The notes: generated from the sequence alone by a model not told the origin. DNA of 64,000 nt from Micromonospora saelicesensis (GCF_900091575.1 NZ_FMCR01000002.1:277750-341749); one strand, 5' to 3'; numbered from the stretch's first letter, positions 33,244 to 45,470 are shown. Made by a program: numbers and translations.

Positions 33244-34019
33244 AGCTTTCCTCCTCGGTGCTCGCGGCGGGCCGGAACCAGCAGCGTCGACAGGTAGGGC
33301 AGGTCGTGCTCGGTGTCGTCGACCGGCCCGATGCGTTCACCGGGGAGCCCCAGGCTGCGTCCGAGCACGGCGTCGGCGAGGCGGCCCTGCCGGCGCAGCT
33401 CGGCGAGCAGTTCCGGGTGCCGCCGCCAGCCCTTGTAGGCGACCACGGTGCCCGGCCCGGCGAGGGCGTCGGCGAAGAGCGCCAGGCCCGCGGTGGCCGG
33501 CAGCAGGGTGAGCGGTTCGCGTCCCTCGCAGAGCGGGGTGCCGCTGCGGGCCGCCAGCTCCTGCATGGCGGTGACGCCGGGCACTGTCGCCACCCGCACC
33601 GCCGGGCGCAGCGCGCGGACGCTCTGGGCCAGGTAACCGAAGGTGGAGTAGACGTTGGGGTCGCCGATGGTGGCGAACGCGAGGGACCGTGCGCCCGCGT
33701 CGATCGCCTCGACCACCACCCGGGCGGCGTCGTCCCAGGCGGCTGCCCGGCGCGCGGTGACCCCACCCCTGTCGTCCAGCGCCAACGGCAGCCGGAGCAG
33801 CCGGTCCGCCGTGACGTGGGAACGCACTGTCGCCTCGGCCCGCCCGGCGGCCGCACCCGGCGGCGTCGCACCGGCGGTCGCGGTGGGCGCGACCCGGTCC
33901 GCCATCACGGGTACGAAGACCAGGTCGGCCTCGCGCAGCAACCGCACCGCCTTGACGGTGAGCAGTTCCGGGTCGCCCGGGCCGACGCCGACCCCGGTGA
34001 GCGTGGCGTCGGCGCTCAT
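33240..34019 (-). CDS. cobI: Precorrin-2 C20-methyltransferase
   Basis: A 259-residue CobI/CbiL protein. TGVGVGPGDPELLTVKAVRL is the classical opening, FATIGDPNVYSTFGYLA the conserved GDP motif, and PGVTAMQELAARSGTPL the later helix. It converts precorrin-2 to precorrin-3A, adding the C-20 methyl that is later lost in ring contraction. The internal insert around residues 45-65 is Ala/Pro-rich. It starts at ATG 34019, overlapping the cobB stop by 4 bp. Confidence 0.96.
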   Translation of the reverse strand: MSADATLTGVGVGPGDPELLTVKAVRLLREADLVFVPVMADRVAPTATAGATPPGAAAGRAEATVRSHVTADRLLRLPLALDDRGGVTARRAAAWDDAARVVVEAIDAGARSLAFATIGDPNVYSTFGYLAQSVRALRPAVRVATVPGVTAMQELAARSGTPLCEGREPLTLLPATAGLALFADALAGPGTVVAYKGWRRHPELLAELRRQGRLADAVLGRSLGLPGERIGPVDDTEHDLPYLSTLLVPARREHRGGKL

Positions 34020-35371
34020 CGGCACGCCTCGACCAGTCGGCGGGCAGCGTCCGGGTGGCCGGCCCAGTGGGTGTGCAGGTAGGACGCGTGCACCCGGCCG
34101 GCGACGAAGCCGTGCTCGGTGTCGTTCCAGCGCCACGCCGGCGCGTCGCCGTGCCCCGGGTCGGTGGTGGTGCGGTGGAACTCGTGGCCGCGTACCGGCT
34201 CGCCGGCGCGCGCCACCGGGGAGTCGGTGACGGCGAGGGCCTCCCGGTAGCCGAGGGTGAGCCGGTCGGTCATCCGGGCGGTCAGGTCCAGTCGGCCGCA
34301 CATCGGTACGCCGTCCAGGGACCGCCCGAGGTAGAGCAGCCCTGCGCACTCGGCCACGATCGGCCCGTCGAAGTCGGCCAGTTCGGCGCGGAGCCCGGTG
34401 TTGTCGGCCAGTGTCTGAGCGTACGCCTCGGGGAAGCCGCCGCCGATCACCACCGCCCGGGTGCCGGTGGGCAGCGCCGGGTCGCGCAACGGGTCGACGG
34501 TGACGACGTCCGCGCCGGCCGCGGTGAGCAGTTCGGCGGTCTCCGCGTACGAGAAGGTGAAGGCCGGACCACCGGCGAGGGCGATCCGTGGGCGCTCGAC
34601 GCCGGCCGGTCCGCCGACGGCGGCGACCGGATCCCACGCCGGGGTGGTCAGCGGCGGGGCGGTCCGGGCCAGGTCGAGAACAGCATCGAGGTCCACTGTG
34701 GCCTCGACCAGCTCGGCGAGCGCGGTGACGATCGCGACGGATTCGGGTGCCCGCTCGGCGACCGGCACCAGTCCGAGGTGCCGGGCCGGCGCGGCCACCT
34801 CCGCGGCGCGGGTGACCGCCCCGAGCACCGGTACGCCCACCTCGGCGAGGGCGTCGCGCAGCAGCGTCTCGTGCCGGGGTGAGCCGACCCGGTTGAGGAT
34901 CACCCCGCCGATCCGTACCGCCGGATCGAACGCGGCCATGCCGAGGGTGAGCGCGGCGGCCGACCGGCCCTGCGCGGTGGTGTCCAGCACCAGCAGCACG
35001 GGTGCCTCGATCAGCCGGGCGACGTGCGCGGTGGAGGCGTAGTCGCGGCGGCCCACCGCGCCGTCGTGCAGGCCCATGACGCCCTCGACCACGGCGATGT
35101 CGGCGGGCGTGGGGACGCTCGCGCCGTGTCGCAGCAGGGGGGCGATGCGGTCGGCCCCGACCAGGAACGGGTCGAGGTTGCGCCCGGGCCGCCCGGCGGC
35201 GAGGGCGTGGTAGCCGGGGTCGATGTAGTCGGGGCCGACCTTGTGTGGGCTGACCGTCAGGCCCCGTCGCCGCAGCGCGGCGAGCAGCCCGGTGGCCACC
35301 GTGGTCTTGCCGTGGCCGCTGGCCGGGGCGGCGACCACCACCCGGGGCAACGACTGGTGCGCGCTCACCAT
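34016..35371 (-). CDS. cobB: Cobyrinate (hydrogenobyrinate) a,c-diamide synthase
   Basis: A 451-residue CobB/CbiA. The P-loop is AAPASGHGKTTVATG near residues 14-28. VGPDYIDPGYH and VVEGVMGLHDG are conserved ATPase motifs. The C-terminal class I glutaminase domain has the nucleophile Cys in VAECAGLLYLG (about 339-349) and a late His in VHASYLHTHWAGHP. It amidates the a- and c-acetates with glutamine and ATP. I chose the ATG at 35371; GTG 35368 gives the 4-bp coupling overlap with cobO and is an equal alternative. Confidence 0.96.
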   Translation of the reverse strand: MVSAHQSLPRVVVAAPASGHGKTTVATGLLAALRRRGLTVSPHKVGPDYIDPGYHALAAGRPGRNLDPFLVGADRIAPLLRHGASVPTPADIAVVEGVMGLHDGAVGRRDYASTAHVARLIEAPVLLVLDTTAQGRSAAALTLGMAAFDPAVRIGGVILNRVGSPRHETLLRDALAEVGVPVLGAVTRAAEVAAPARHLGLVPVAERAPESVAIVTALAELVEATVDLDAVLDLARTAPPLTTPAWDPVAAVGGPAGVERPRIALAGGPAFTFSYAETAELLTAAGADVVTVDPLRDPALPTGTRAVVIGGGFPEAYAQTLADNTGLRAELADFDGPIVAECAGLLYLGRSLDGVPMCGRLDLTARMTDRLTLGYREALAVTDSPVARAGEPVRGHEFHRTTTDPGHGDAPAWRWNDTEHGFVAGRVHASYLHTHWAGHPDAARRLVEACR

Positions 35372-35976
35372 TCGATGCCCTTCTGGCCCTTCTGGCCGGC
35401 GTCCATCGGGTGCTTGACCTTGGTCAGCTCGGCGACCAGGTCGGCGGCGGCGACCAGGCGCGGGTCGGCGTCCCGACCGGTGATCACGACGTGTTGGAAG
35501 CCGGGGCGGTCGGCCAGGGTGGCGACCACCTCGTCGACGTCCACCCAGCCCCACTTCATCGGGTAGGTGAACTCGTCCAGCACGTACAGCCCGTAGCGCT
35601 CGGTGGCCAGGTCACGCTGGATCTGCCGCCAGCCCTCCAGGGCGTCGGCGGCGTGGTCGGCGTCGCCGCCGCGCTGGATCCAGGACCAGCCCTCGCCCAT
35701 CTTGTGCCAGGCCACCGGCGCGCCCTGGCCGGTGCGCTCGTGCACCTCGCCGAGCGCACGGAAGGCGTTCTCCTCCCCGACCCGCCACTTGGCGCTCTTG
35801 ACGAACTGGAACACCCCGACCGGCAGACCGGCCGTCCAGGCCCGCAGGGCCAACCCGAAGGCCGCCGTCGACTTCCCCTTCATCTGTCCGGTGTGGACGA
35901 TCAGCAGTGGCCGGTGCCGCCGCTGCCGGGTCGTCAACCCGTCAGCGGGCACGTTGCTCGGCTGTCCCTGCGGCAT
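35365..35976 (-). CDS. cobO: Cob(I)alamin adenosyltransferase
   Basis: A 203-residue CobO/BtuR/CobA-type corrinoid adenosyltransferase. The P-loop is HTGQMKGKSTAAFGLALRA (about residues 28-46). KSAKWRVGEENAF, GEGWSWIQRG and YVLDEFTYPMKWGWVD are family landmarks. It transfers the adenosyl group from ATP to cob(I)yrinate diamide. It starts at ATG 35976, overlapping the ChlID TGA by 1 bp (TGATG). The gene is full length and unremarkable. Confidence 0.96.
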   Translation of the reverse strand: MPQGQPSNVPADGLTTRQRRHRPLLIVHTGQMKGKSTAAFGLALRAWTAGLPVGVFQFVKSAKWRVGEENAFRALGEVHERTGQGAPVAWHKMGEGWSWIQRGGDADHAADALEGWRQIQRDLATERYGLYVLDEFTYPMKWGWVDVDEVVATLADRPGFQHVVITGRDADPRLVAAADLVAELTKVKHPMDAGQKGQKGIEW

Positions 35977-38350
35977 CAGGCAACGCTCCTGTCGGGCGTG
36001 AGGGTGGTGCCGGTCGAGATCTTGGAAGGAAGCCGCCCTTCCAGGGGCCGTTTCGTTCCAAGATCTCCTCGGGCGGGGGCGGGGGCGGGGGCTTGGGTTA
36101 GGTCTTCTAGTTGGTGACGGGGGGCTTTTAGCTGGGTGGCCAGGCGGTTCGCCAGGTGCAGGCGGACCGGGCCGGATTCGCAGTCGACGACCACGCAGGC
36201 GGCGCCGGTGGCGGCCAGGACCTTCGCGGCTGCTGCCGCCCGGTCTAGCGGGCGGGTGCCCGCCGTGGCTCTCCCGTCGGTGACGACGAGAACCAGTGGG
36301 CGACGCTTCGGGTCGCGCAGGCGCTCCACCCGCAACAGCTCCGCGGCGGCGAGCAGCCCCTCGGCCAGCGGCGTGCGCCCGCCCGTGGGCAGCTCGGCCA
36401 GCCGGGTCGAGGCGGCCAGCACCGACGACGTCGCCGGCAGCAGGGTCCGGGCGCCGGCACCCCGGAACGCGATCACCGCGACCTTGTCCCGCCGCTGGTA
36501 CGCGTCGGTGAGCAGGGCGAGCACCGCGTCCTTCACTGTGGTCATCCGCTGCCGGGCGCCCATCGAGCCGCTCGCGTCCACCACGAACAGCACCAGGTTG
36601 CCCTCGCGTCCCTCACGAACCGCCTCGCGCAGGTCGTCCCGGCGCAGACGCAGTGGACCGGTGAGTCGGCCCCGGGCCGCCTGATGCGGCGCGGCGGCGC
36701 GGATCGTGGCCGGCAGGTGCAGCGCGCTCACCCGACCCGCCGGCACCCGGGCGCCGGTGGTGCGGCCCCGTCCGGTGCGGGCCCGCGACCGTCGGCCGGG
36801 CACCCCGTCACCCAGGCCGGGCGCGGTGAGCACCCGCGCCTTCAGTCCACCCCGGGGTACGACCACCGGCTGGGACTCCCCGCCGCCGGTCGGGTCGTCG
36901 GCACCGGTCGCCGACTGCCGGCCACCGCGCGGGCGCGAGTTCTGGCCGTCGCCGCCCCGGTCGCCCTGCTGGCGCTGCGGCCAGCCGTCGTCGTCGCCCC
37001 GGTCGCCCGGCTGGCGCTGCGGCCAGGCGTCGGTGCCGTCCGGGCCGTCGGTGCGCCCGTCGGGGCCAGCGCCGTCACGCGCCGCCGAGTGTCCGGTCGT
37101 CCCGGGTTCACAGTGGTCGCCGCCGTCGCCGCCCTGTGGGCCGCCGCCACTCGGGCCGCCCTCGTTTGGTCCACCCCCGTTCGGGCCGCCGCCACCGGCC
37201 GGGCCACCGCTCTGCGGGCCGCCGTCCGGTCCGCGGTCGTCCGGTCCGCGGTCGTCCGGGCCGCGGTCGTCCGGGCCGCGGTCGTCCGGGCCGGCGTCGT
37301 CCGGGCCGGCGTCGTCCGGGTCGTCGGGGTGGGCGTCCTGGGCGCGCTGCAACGCCTCGTCGAGGCGCTTCTCGTCCAGCCCGGGGGTGTCGAACGGGTC
37401 GCGGCGGCGGCGGTGTGGCAGGGCCAGCCGGGCGGCCACCCGGACGTCGTCGATGGTGACCCGGTCCCGGGCGTGCCAGGCGGCGTGGGCGAGGGCGGTC
37501 CGGGCGGTGACGATGTCGGCCCGCATCCCGTCCACGTCGAACGCCGCACACACCTCGGCGATCTGCCGCAACGCGGCGTCCGGCAGTCGTACCCCGGGAA
37601 GTCGGCGGCGGGCGGCGGCCACCTGGCCGGCGATCTCCGCGTCGGCGTCGGCCCAGCGGGCGGCGAAGCCGACCGGGTCCGCGTCGGCGGCCAGCCGGCG
37701 GCGGACCACCTCGACCCGGATCTCCGGGTCCCGGCTGGCGCCCACCTCCACGGTGAGCCCAAACCGGTCGAGCAGCTGCGGGCGCAGCTCCCCCTCCTCC
37801 GGGTTCATCGTGCCGACCAGCAGGAACCGGGCCGCGTGGCTGACCGAGACGCCCTCCCGCTCGACGTGGCTGCGGCCCATCGCCGCCGCGTCGAGCAGCA
37901 GGTCGACGAGGTGGTCGTGCAGCAGGTTGACCTCGTCGACGTAGAGCACACCCCGGTGCGCGGCGGCGAGCAGGCCCGGCTCGAAGGCGCGTACCCCCTC
38001 GCCGATCGCCTTCTCCAGATCCAGTGCGCCGACCACCCGGTCCTCGGCGGCGCCCACCGGCAGCTCGACGAGGCGGGCCGGACGAGTCTCGGCGGCGGCG
38101 TCGGCCGGGTGCGGGCCGTCCGGGCAGGCCGGGTCGGGCTCGGCCGGGTCGCAGCCGAACCGGCAGCCGGCCACCCGGCGCACCGGGGGCAGCAGTGCGG
38201 CGAGAGCCCGCACGGCGGTGGACTTGGCGGTCCCCTTCTCACCCCGGACCAGCACCCCGCCGATCGCCGGGGAGACCGCGTTGAGCAGCAACGCCAGCCG
38301 CATGTCGGCCATGCCGAGCACCGCGCTGAACGGGTAGGTCGTGATCGCGG

Positions 38351-38354
<4 letters not shown>
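35976..38354 (-). CDS. ChlI/ChlD-like fused cobaltochelatase (magnesium chelatase-type ATPase)
   Basis: A 792-residue protein joining the two small subunits of the cobalt chelatase that works with CobN. Residues 1-320 are a ChlI-like AAA+ ATPase: Walker [10 protein letters not shown] (38-46), Walker B VLYVDEVN and arginine-bearing helices. Residues 340-500 are a long Asp/Gly/Pro-rich linker with tandem GPDDR units. Residues 580-750 are a von Willebrand A domain with MIDAS DASGS (593-597) and TDGRA. Residues 762-780 are encoded by a palindromic insert (see repeat 36016-36067). ATG 38354 overlaps the cobN stop by 4 bp. Confidence 0.93.
36016..36067. repeat. Palindromic repeat embedded in the 3' end of ChlID
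   Basis: Perfect 12-bp arms GAGATCTTGGAA (36016-36027) and TTCCAAGATCTC (36056-36067) enclose a 28-nt core that itself contains GGAAG/CTTCC pairing. It lies within the last 31 codons of the ChlID reading frame and supplies residues with no chelatase homology. I recall similar sequence as a dispersed element in Micromonosporaceae, but cannot search. Confidence 0.75.
37221..37325. repeat. 15-bp coding minisatellite in ChlID linker
   Basis: Seven nearly identical 15-bp units (consensus GTCGTCCGGGCCGCG on the plus strand) span 37221-37325 in frame. They encode the GPDD(R/A) repeats of the Asp-rich linker between the AAA and VWA domains (about residues 344-378). Copy number is likely to vary between strains. 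Confidence 0.85.
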
Positions 38355-42019
<3,665 letters not shown>

Positions 42020-42161
42020 GGCAGGCTCCGGAAAGTGACGCCCTGGGCCCTCACGGGGGCGACCGGGGCGATGCGGGTGGGTGCGGCGTCAGCCGGTACG
42101 ACGGCCCGAGCGAACGGCGCACCAACGCATGGGTCGGGGCCGGTCAGCGCGAGCGATCAGC

Positions 42162-42251
42162 TCAGCGGTGCCGGTGGCCGGTGTCCTTGGAATGCACTGC
42201 CTGGAGCGCTATACGACGATGATCGTCGATGAATGAGACGCCGTGCGTCAT
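42162..42251 (-). CDS. 29-residue His-rich small ORF between riboswitch and cobN
   Basis: A minus-strand ORF from ATG 42251 to TGA 42162 encodes 29 residues (start MTHGVSFIDDHRRIALQAVH). An excellent GAGGAGG site lies 5 nt before the ATG, better than that of most genes nearby. It has five His residues, clustered at positions 3, 11, 20, 26 and 28, ending TGHRHR. It is the first translated ORF after the cobalamin riboswitch, 142 bp before cobN. It could be a leader peptide, a small metal-binding protein, or the mediator of riboswitch control over cobN. No family is recognised. Confidence 0.65.
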   Translation of the reverse strand: MTHGVSFIDDHRRIALQAVHSKDTGHRHR

Positions 42252-42295
42252 CGGGTCCTCCTCGGGTGTCCACGCCCTGGGGTACGTCCCGACGG

Positions 42296-42470
42296 CCGAA
42301 GTATCCTGGCTTCCGGATCGACGCTCTCCCCCGGCCTTCCAACCGCAGACACACGGCCGTGACTCACGAGGGGGGATCGCTCCCCGGTGACAGTGGCGGG
42401 ACCGCGTCGGATTCGCACCGACTTCCTTCACTGCCGTCAGGCCGCGAATGCTGCCACACCGTCGCGCCGC
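42296..42470 (-). ncRNA. Cobalamin (AdoCbl) riboswitch
   Basis: Read on the minus strand, the class-defining elements are clear: the GGTGCGAATCC segment (about 42410-42420) with CGGTCCCGCCACTGT (about 42391-42407), the conserved B12 box, and AGCCAGGATAC (about 42300-42310), the near-invariant GCCAGgAtAC loop. The element spans about 175 nt with a G-rich internal arm. It sits upstream of the small ORF and cobN and should repress them when adenosylcobalamin binds, in this GC-rich host probably by hiding the ribosome-binding site. The exact ends are estimates. Confidence 0.93.
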
Positions 42471-42633
42471 CGGTCAACGCGGACCCCACCCCCACCCGAC
42501 CACGCTCACCACATTGACCTGCGAAAATATCGGCGCGCGGGGGATGCCTCTCGCCGCAATGGCGGGCTGGGCGAACTGGTTGATCGGCCACGCGGACTGG
42601 CCCCGTGGCAGGGGGCGGAGTGTTCACGCGGCC
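42471..42633. other. Non-coding region upstream of the cobalamin riboswitch
   Basis: No gene is supported here. It should hold the promoter of the minus-strand cobalamin transcript. The AT-rich heptamer AAAATAT near 42524-42530 is the only conspicuous element, and I cannot assign -35 and -10 boxes with confidence. The next feature is the palindromic repeat at 42634. Confidence 0.5.
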
Positions 42634-42740
42634 CCTTTGGAGCTGATGTTGTAGACGATTCAGCCGCCTCGACTCCCGGTCCGCGCCTCGGCTTCAGGTC
42701 CGGACCTACGGCGATGTCGCCAACGATTCAGCTCCAAAGG
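42634..42740. repeat. MITE-like palindromic repeat, long copy
   Basis: A 107-bp element bounded by CCTTTGGAGCTGAT (42634-42647) and ATTCAGCTCCAAAGG (42726-42740), 13-bp arms that match apart from one base shift. Each half carries a GATGxxGxxxACGATTCAG unit; about 45 bp of unrelated sequence separates the two halves. The same ends occur at 56474-56535. No transposase gene or clear target-site duplication is visible. Confidence 0.8.
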
Positions 42741-42807
42741 CGCCGAACGGCACATGCCCGGGACCGAACACGCCACGCGCGACGACCGACACCGGTCGAC
42801 GCCCCGA

Positions 42808-43143
42808 TCAGCGGGCGTGGCGTTCCGGGTGGGCCCGGCTCCAGGTCCGCATCCGTTCCGGGTAGCCGGTGCGCGCCGCCTCGTACAGCGGCACCGCGTG
42901 CTTGCGGGCGATGCCCCCGGCCGCGCGGGGCGTTCCGGTACGGCGGCGGATCCACTCGCCGTCGTGGGCGATCGCCACCACCGTGGTGTCCGTCGCGGTC
43001 GTCTCCGGCTCCAGGTAGAACTCCACCCCGCGGCGGGTGGCCACGAACGCCTCCAGCGCCGCGAGGTCCTCGCGGGTCGCCTCCCGGTCCAGCTTCGTCG
43101 GGGTCGCCTCGGCACCCCGTGACCGGCGGTTGAACCAGCTCAT
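42808..43143 (-). CDS. Conserved actinobacterial hypothetical protein (111 aa)
   Basis: A 111-residue soluble protein starting at ATG 43143 (MSWFNRRSRGAEATP), with GGAGAGGGG upstream. A compact helical N-terminus (ATREDLAALEAFVATRRGVE) is followed by strands VEFYLEPET, DTTVVAIAHDGEWIRRR and a conserved ending AARTGYPERMRTWSRA. Similar proteins are common in actinobacteria, sometimes loosely annotated as oxidoreductases, but no catalytic motif is visible. It is divergent from the sigma-factor gene at 43272, 128 bp away, so the two may share a promoter region. Confidence 0.8.
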   Translation of the reverse strand: MSWFNRRSRGAEATPTKLDREATREDLAALEAFVATRRGVEFYLEPETTATDTTVVAIAHDGEWIRRRTGTPRAAGGIARKHAVPLYEAARTGYPERMRTWSRAHPERHAR

Positions 43144-43271
43144 GCCCCGCCCCTCTCCTCGACGTCCCTCCAGTGCAGCACCGGTTCCTGGCAATACGCT
43201 GCACGCCGGATGGGAGAGAGCTGACCTGCGTTGGGAAATCCGTGTGGAACCCCCGGCGGGTGGGCGGTGTC

Positions 43272-43853
43272 ATGAGTGTGATCCGAACGGAGGCTCCCCT
43301 GGACGACGAGGCGCTCGTCACCCGCGCTCGGGCAGGTGACCTGGAGGCGTACAACCTCCTGGTCGCCCGGCACACCGCGTCCGCGTACCGGACCGCGGTG
43401 CTGCTCGGCGCGGGCTCGGACTCCGAGGACGTCATCCAGGAGGCGTTTGTGAAGGCGTACCGGAAGCTGTCCCGTTACCGGGGTGACGCGTCCTTCCGGT
43501 CGTGGCTGCTCGCGATCGTCGCGAACGAGACCCGCAACCTGCACCGCTCCCGCGGCCGGCGCGACGGGCTCGTCCTGCGGGCGGCGGCAGCGGACCCGAC
43601 GTCCGAGATCGCCGAGGACGACGCGGTCGGCGCGGTCCTCGCCGGGGAGCGCCGGGCGTCGCTGGTGCAGGCCCTGCGGCAACTGCCGGTACGGGACCGC
43701 GAGGTGATCGTCTGCCGGTTCTTCCTCGATCTCACCGAGGAGGAGACGGTGGCGGCTCTGGGCTGGCCCCGGGGCACTGTGAAGTCGCGTACGTCCCGGG
43801 CGCTGGCGAAGCTTCGTGGCCTGCTCGACCGTGAGGAGGTCCGGCATGGGTGA
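43272..43853 (+). CDS. ECF-type RNA polymerase sigma factor
   Basis: A 193-residue sigma-70 family protein with region 2 (LVARHTASAYRTAVLLGAGS, then EDVIQEAFVKAYRKLSRYRG and FRSWLLAIVANETRNLHR) and region 4 (QALRQLPVRDREVIVCRFFL, then LTEEETVAALGWPRGTVKSR). The extra linker of about 35 residues between regions 2 and 4 is within ECF range. I chose the ATG at 43272; an earlier frame start lacks support. A GGAAC sequence at 43246-43250 could be an ECF-type -35 box but the spacing is uncertain. Its end overlaps the next gene by 8 bp, which is likely the anti-sigma factor. Confidence 0.92.
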   Translation: MSVIRTEAPLDDEALVTRARAGDLEAYNLLVARHTASAYRTAVLLGAGSDSEDVIQEAFVKAYRKLSRYRGDASFRSWLLAIVANETRNLHRSRGRRDGLVLRAAAADPTSEIAEDDAVGAVLAGERRASLVQALRQLPVRDREVIVCRFFLDLTEEETVAALGWPRGTVKSRTSRALAKLRGLLDREEVRHG

Positions 43854-44565
43854 CCTCGAACGGGAACTGCGCGACCTGTCCGCCTGGCTGGACACCCCGG
43901 ATCCGCCCGACGTGACCGCCCGCGTCCGCGTACGACTCGGCACGCCCGCGCCCCGGCGGCGCCGGTGGCGGTCGCTCGCCGTGGTGGCGCTCGTCGCCCT
44001 GCTGGTGGCGGTGTTGCCGCCGACGCGGGCCGCGATCGCCGACGTCGTCACGGGGCTGCTGCGCTTCGCCGGGGTCAGCATCGCCACCTCACCCGCCCCG
44101 ACGCCGCCCGGCAGCACCGCGTCGCCGTTGCCCGGGCAGCGGGCCGTCGCCCTGGACGAGGCCCAACGGTCGGTGCGGTTTCCGATCCGCCTGCCGGCGA
44201 TGCTGGGCACGCCCGAGCAGGTGCTGGTCGCCGACCCGGACGCCACGGGCCGGTACCGGGTGGCGACGCTGCTCTACGACGGGGGCGCGCTGCGCGTCGA
44301 CGCGTTCGACGGTCACCTCGACCTGGCCTTCCACAAGGAGGTCACTCCGCCGGGCGCGAACTGGGTCCAGGTCAACGGCGACTTCGCTGTCTGGGTCGAC
44401 GGCCCGCACGTCCTGTCCTACGTGGACCGGGCGGGCGGGATCCGCCGGGAGACCGCCCGACTTGCCGGCTCGACCCTGATCTGGCAGGACGACGACGTGA
44501 GCTACCGGCTTGAGGGCACCCTCACCAAGGCCGAGGCGATCGAGATCGCGCGCTCACTGGCCTAG
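43846..44565 (+). CDS. Putative anti-sigma factor / membrane partner of the sigma factor
   Basis: A 239-residue protein with one membrane helix (SLAVVALVALLVAVL, about residues 43-57), a short cytoplasmic N-terminus and an external C-terminus. The order ECF sigma factor then single-pass membrane protein with overlapping start is the usual sigma/anti-sigma arrangement. The N-terminal HExxC zinc motif of ZAS anti-sigma factors is absent, so this would be an atypical one. The external domain (about 105-239) is beta-rich, with SVRFPIRLPAMLGTPEQVLV and LIWQDDDVSYRLEG. A GAGGAGG site precedes the ATG at 43846. It ends on the palindromic stop CTAG shared with the convergent gene. Confidence 0.75.
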   Translation: MGDLERELRDLSAWLDTPDPPDVTARVRVRLGTPAPRRRRWRSLAVVALVALLVAVLPPTRAAIADVVTGLLRFAGVSIATSPAPTPPGSTASPLPGQRAVALDEAQRSVRFPIRLPAMLGTPEQVLVADPDATGRYRVATLLYDGGALRVDAFDGHLDLAFHKEVTPPGANWVQVNGDFAVWVDGPHVLSYVDRAGGIRRETARLAGSTLIWQDDDVSYRLEGTLTKAEAIEIARSLA

Positions 44566-45329
44566 TACGCGTTCGGGTCCCAGTCTGCGAGCTGCTCCAT
44601 CGGCTGGATGTCGCCGGTGGTCTCCAGGTCGTCGAGCGGGACGCGCTCGTAGAAGTAGAGGACCATGTCGCTCGCTGCGCCTCGCATCGCCATGTCGCCC
44701 GGCTCCGCGTCGGCGGCGAGGTCGTCGCAGCGGACGCCGTCGGCGTTGAGGGTCAGGCGCCAGGAGCGGCCCTCGGTCGTGTGCAGGTCGATGGTCGCCG
44801 GCTTGAACGGCCAGGGGACGGTCGTCGCCGCGACGGTCGTCAGGAACTCGTCGACGCCCTCGACCGCGACGTCCGTCGGCAGCGGCTGTGCGGCCCCCTG
44901 GGTGAGCTGGGCGTCGTAGGTGTGGACGGCCAACTCCTGGATCTGGTGGCGGGCCACAGCTCCGCTGGTCTGCGGGGCCTGCGAGCGGCCCCACCAGGTC
45001 CAGCAGCCGCGGTCCGGGCCGGCCGCGCGCATCGCGTCGAGCATGAGCTCGGTCGACTCGGCGAGCCAGGCGTCCAGGGCTTCGCGGTCGCGGGGCGCGG
45101 TCGGGGCGCCCTGGGGGTCCGTCCTCGCCGGGGGTTCAGCGCCCGGGCCCGCCGCGATGACGGCGGCCTGGCGGCGGCGGCCGTCGCCGAGGTGCTGTGC
45201 CAGTTCGCGCAGCGTCCAGTCCGGACAGGTCGGGACCTGGACGTCGAGGTCGGGGGCGGACGCGATCGCGGCGCGGACCGCGGCCGAGCGATCTTCGATC
45301 AGCCCCAGGACCTCGGGGAAATCCAACAT
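44562..45329 (-). CDS. Maleylpyruvate isomerase family mycothiol-dependent protein
   Basis: A 255-residue DinB/MDMPI-family protein. I chose the ATG at 45329 (MLDFPEVLGLIEDR), the usual start of this family; the longer GTG start is possible. The N-terminal DinB-like bundle has the metal-ligand patterns TLRELAQHLGDGRR and ARHQIQELAVHTYDAQL (His triad). A C-terminal SCP2-like region follows (GRSWRLTLNADGVRCDDL). Relatives are mycothiol-dependent isomerases or transferases. Its stop codon shares CTAG with the end of the anti-sigma gene. Function beyond the family is unknown. Confidence 0.88.
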   Translation of the reverse strand: MLDFPEVLGLIEDRSAAVRAAIASAPDLDVQVPTCPDWTLRELAQHLGDGRRRQAAVIAAGPGAEPPARTDPQGAPTAPRDREALDAWLAESTELMLDAMRAAGPDRGCWTWWGRSQAPQTSGAVARHQIQELAVHTYDAQLTQGAAQPLPTDVAVEGVDEFLTTVAATTVPWPFKPATIDLHTTEGRSWRLTLNADGVRCDDLAADAEPGDMAMRGAASDMVLYFYERVPLDDLETTGDIQPMEQLADWDPNAY

Positions 45330-45470
45330 GTTCTGCACTTCGGTTGTGTACCACTACGCTCCGGCCACCGGACAGCGAATTTGTCGGACGAACGCGTCGG
45401 CAGCCGAGCGCCCGGCGCCGTCCTGACTTACGCCTCAGGACAGCAGTGGTTCCTGGCCGGTCAGCCCGGT

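Noticed and set aside
42471..42633. Plus-strand promoter (TTGACC with downstream TATCGG)
   Set aside because: The boxes look tempting, but the nearest plus-strand gene is the sigma factor at 43272, 700 bp away beyond a repeat and a minus-strand gene. I cannot support it.
43246..43271. Autoregulated ECF promoter for the sigma factor (GGAAC and GTGTC)
   Set aside because: A GGAAC and a possible -10 with 16-bp spacing exist, but the -10 abuts the start codon, so transcription would start inside the assumed gene. Too uncertain to list.
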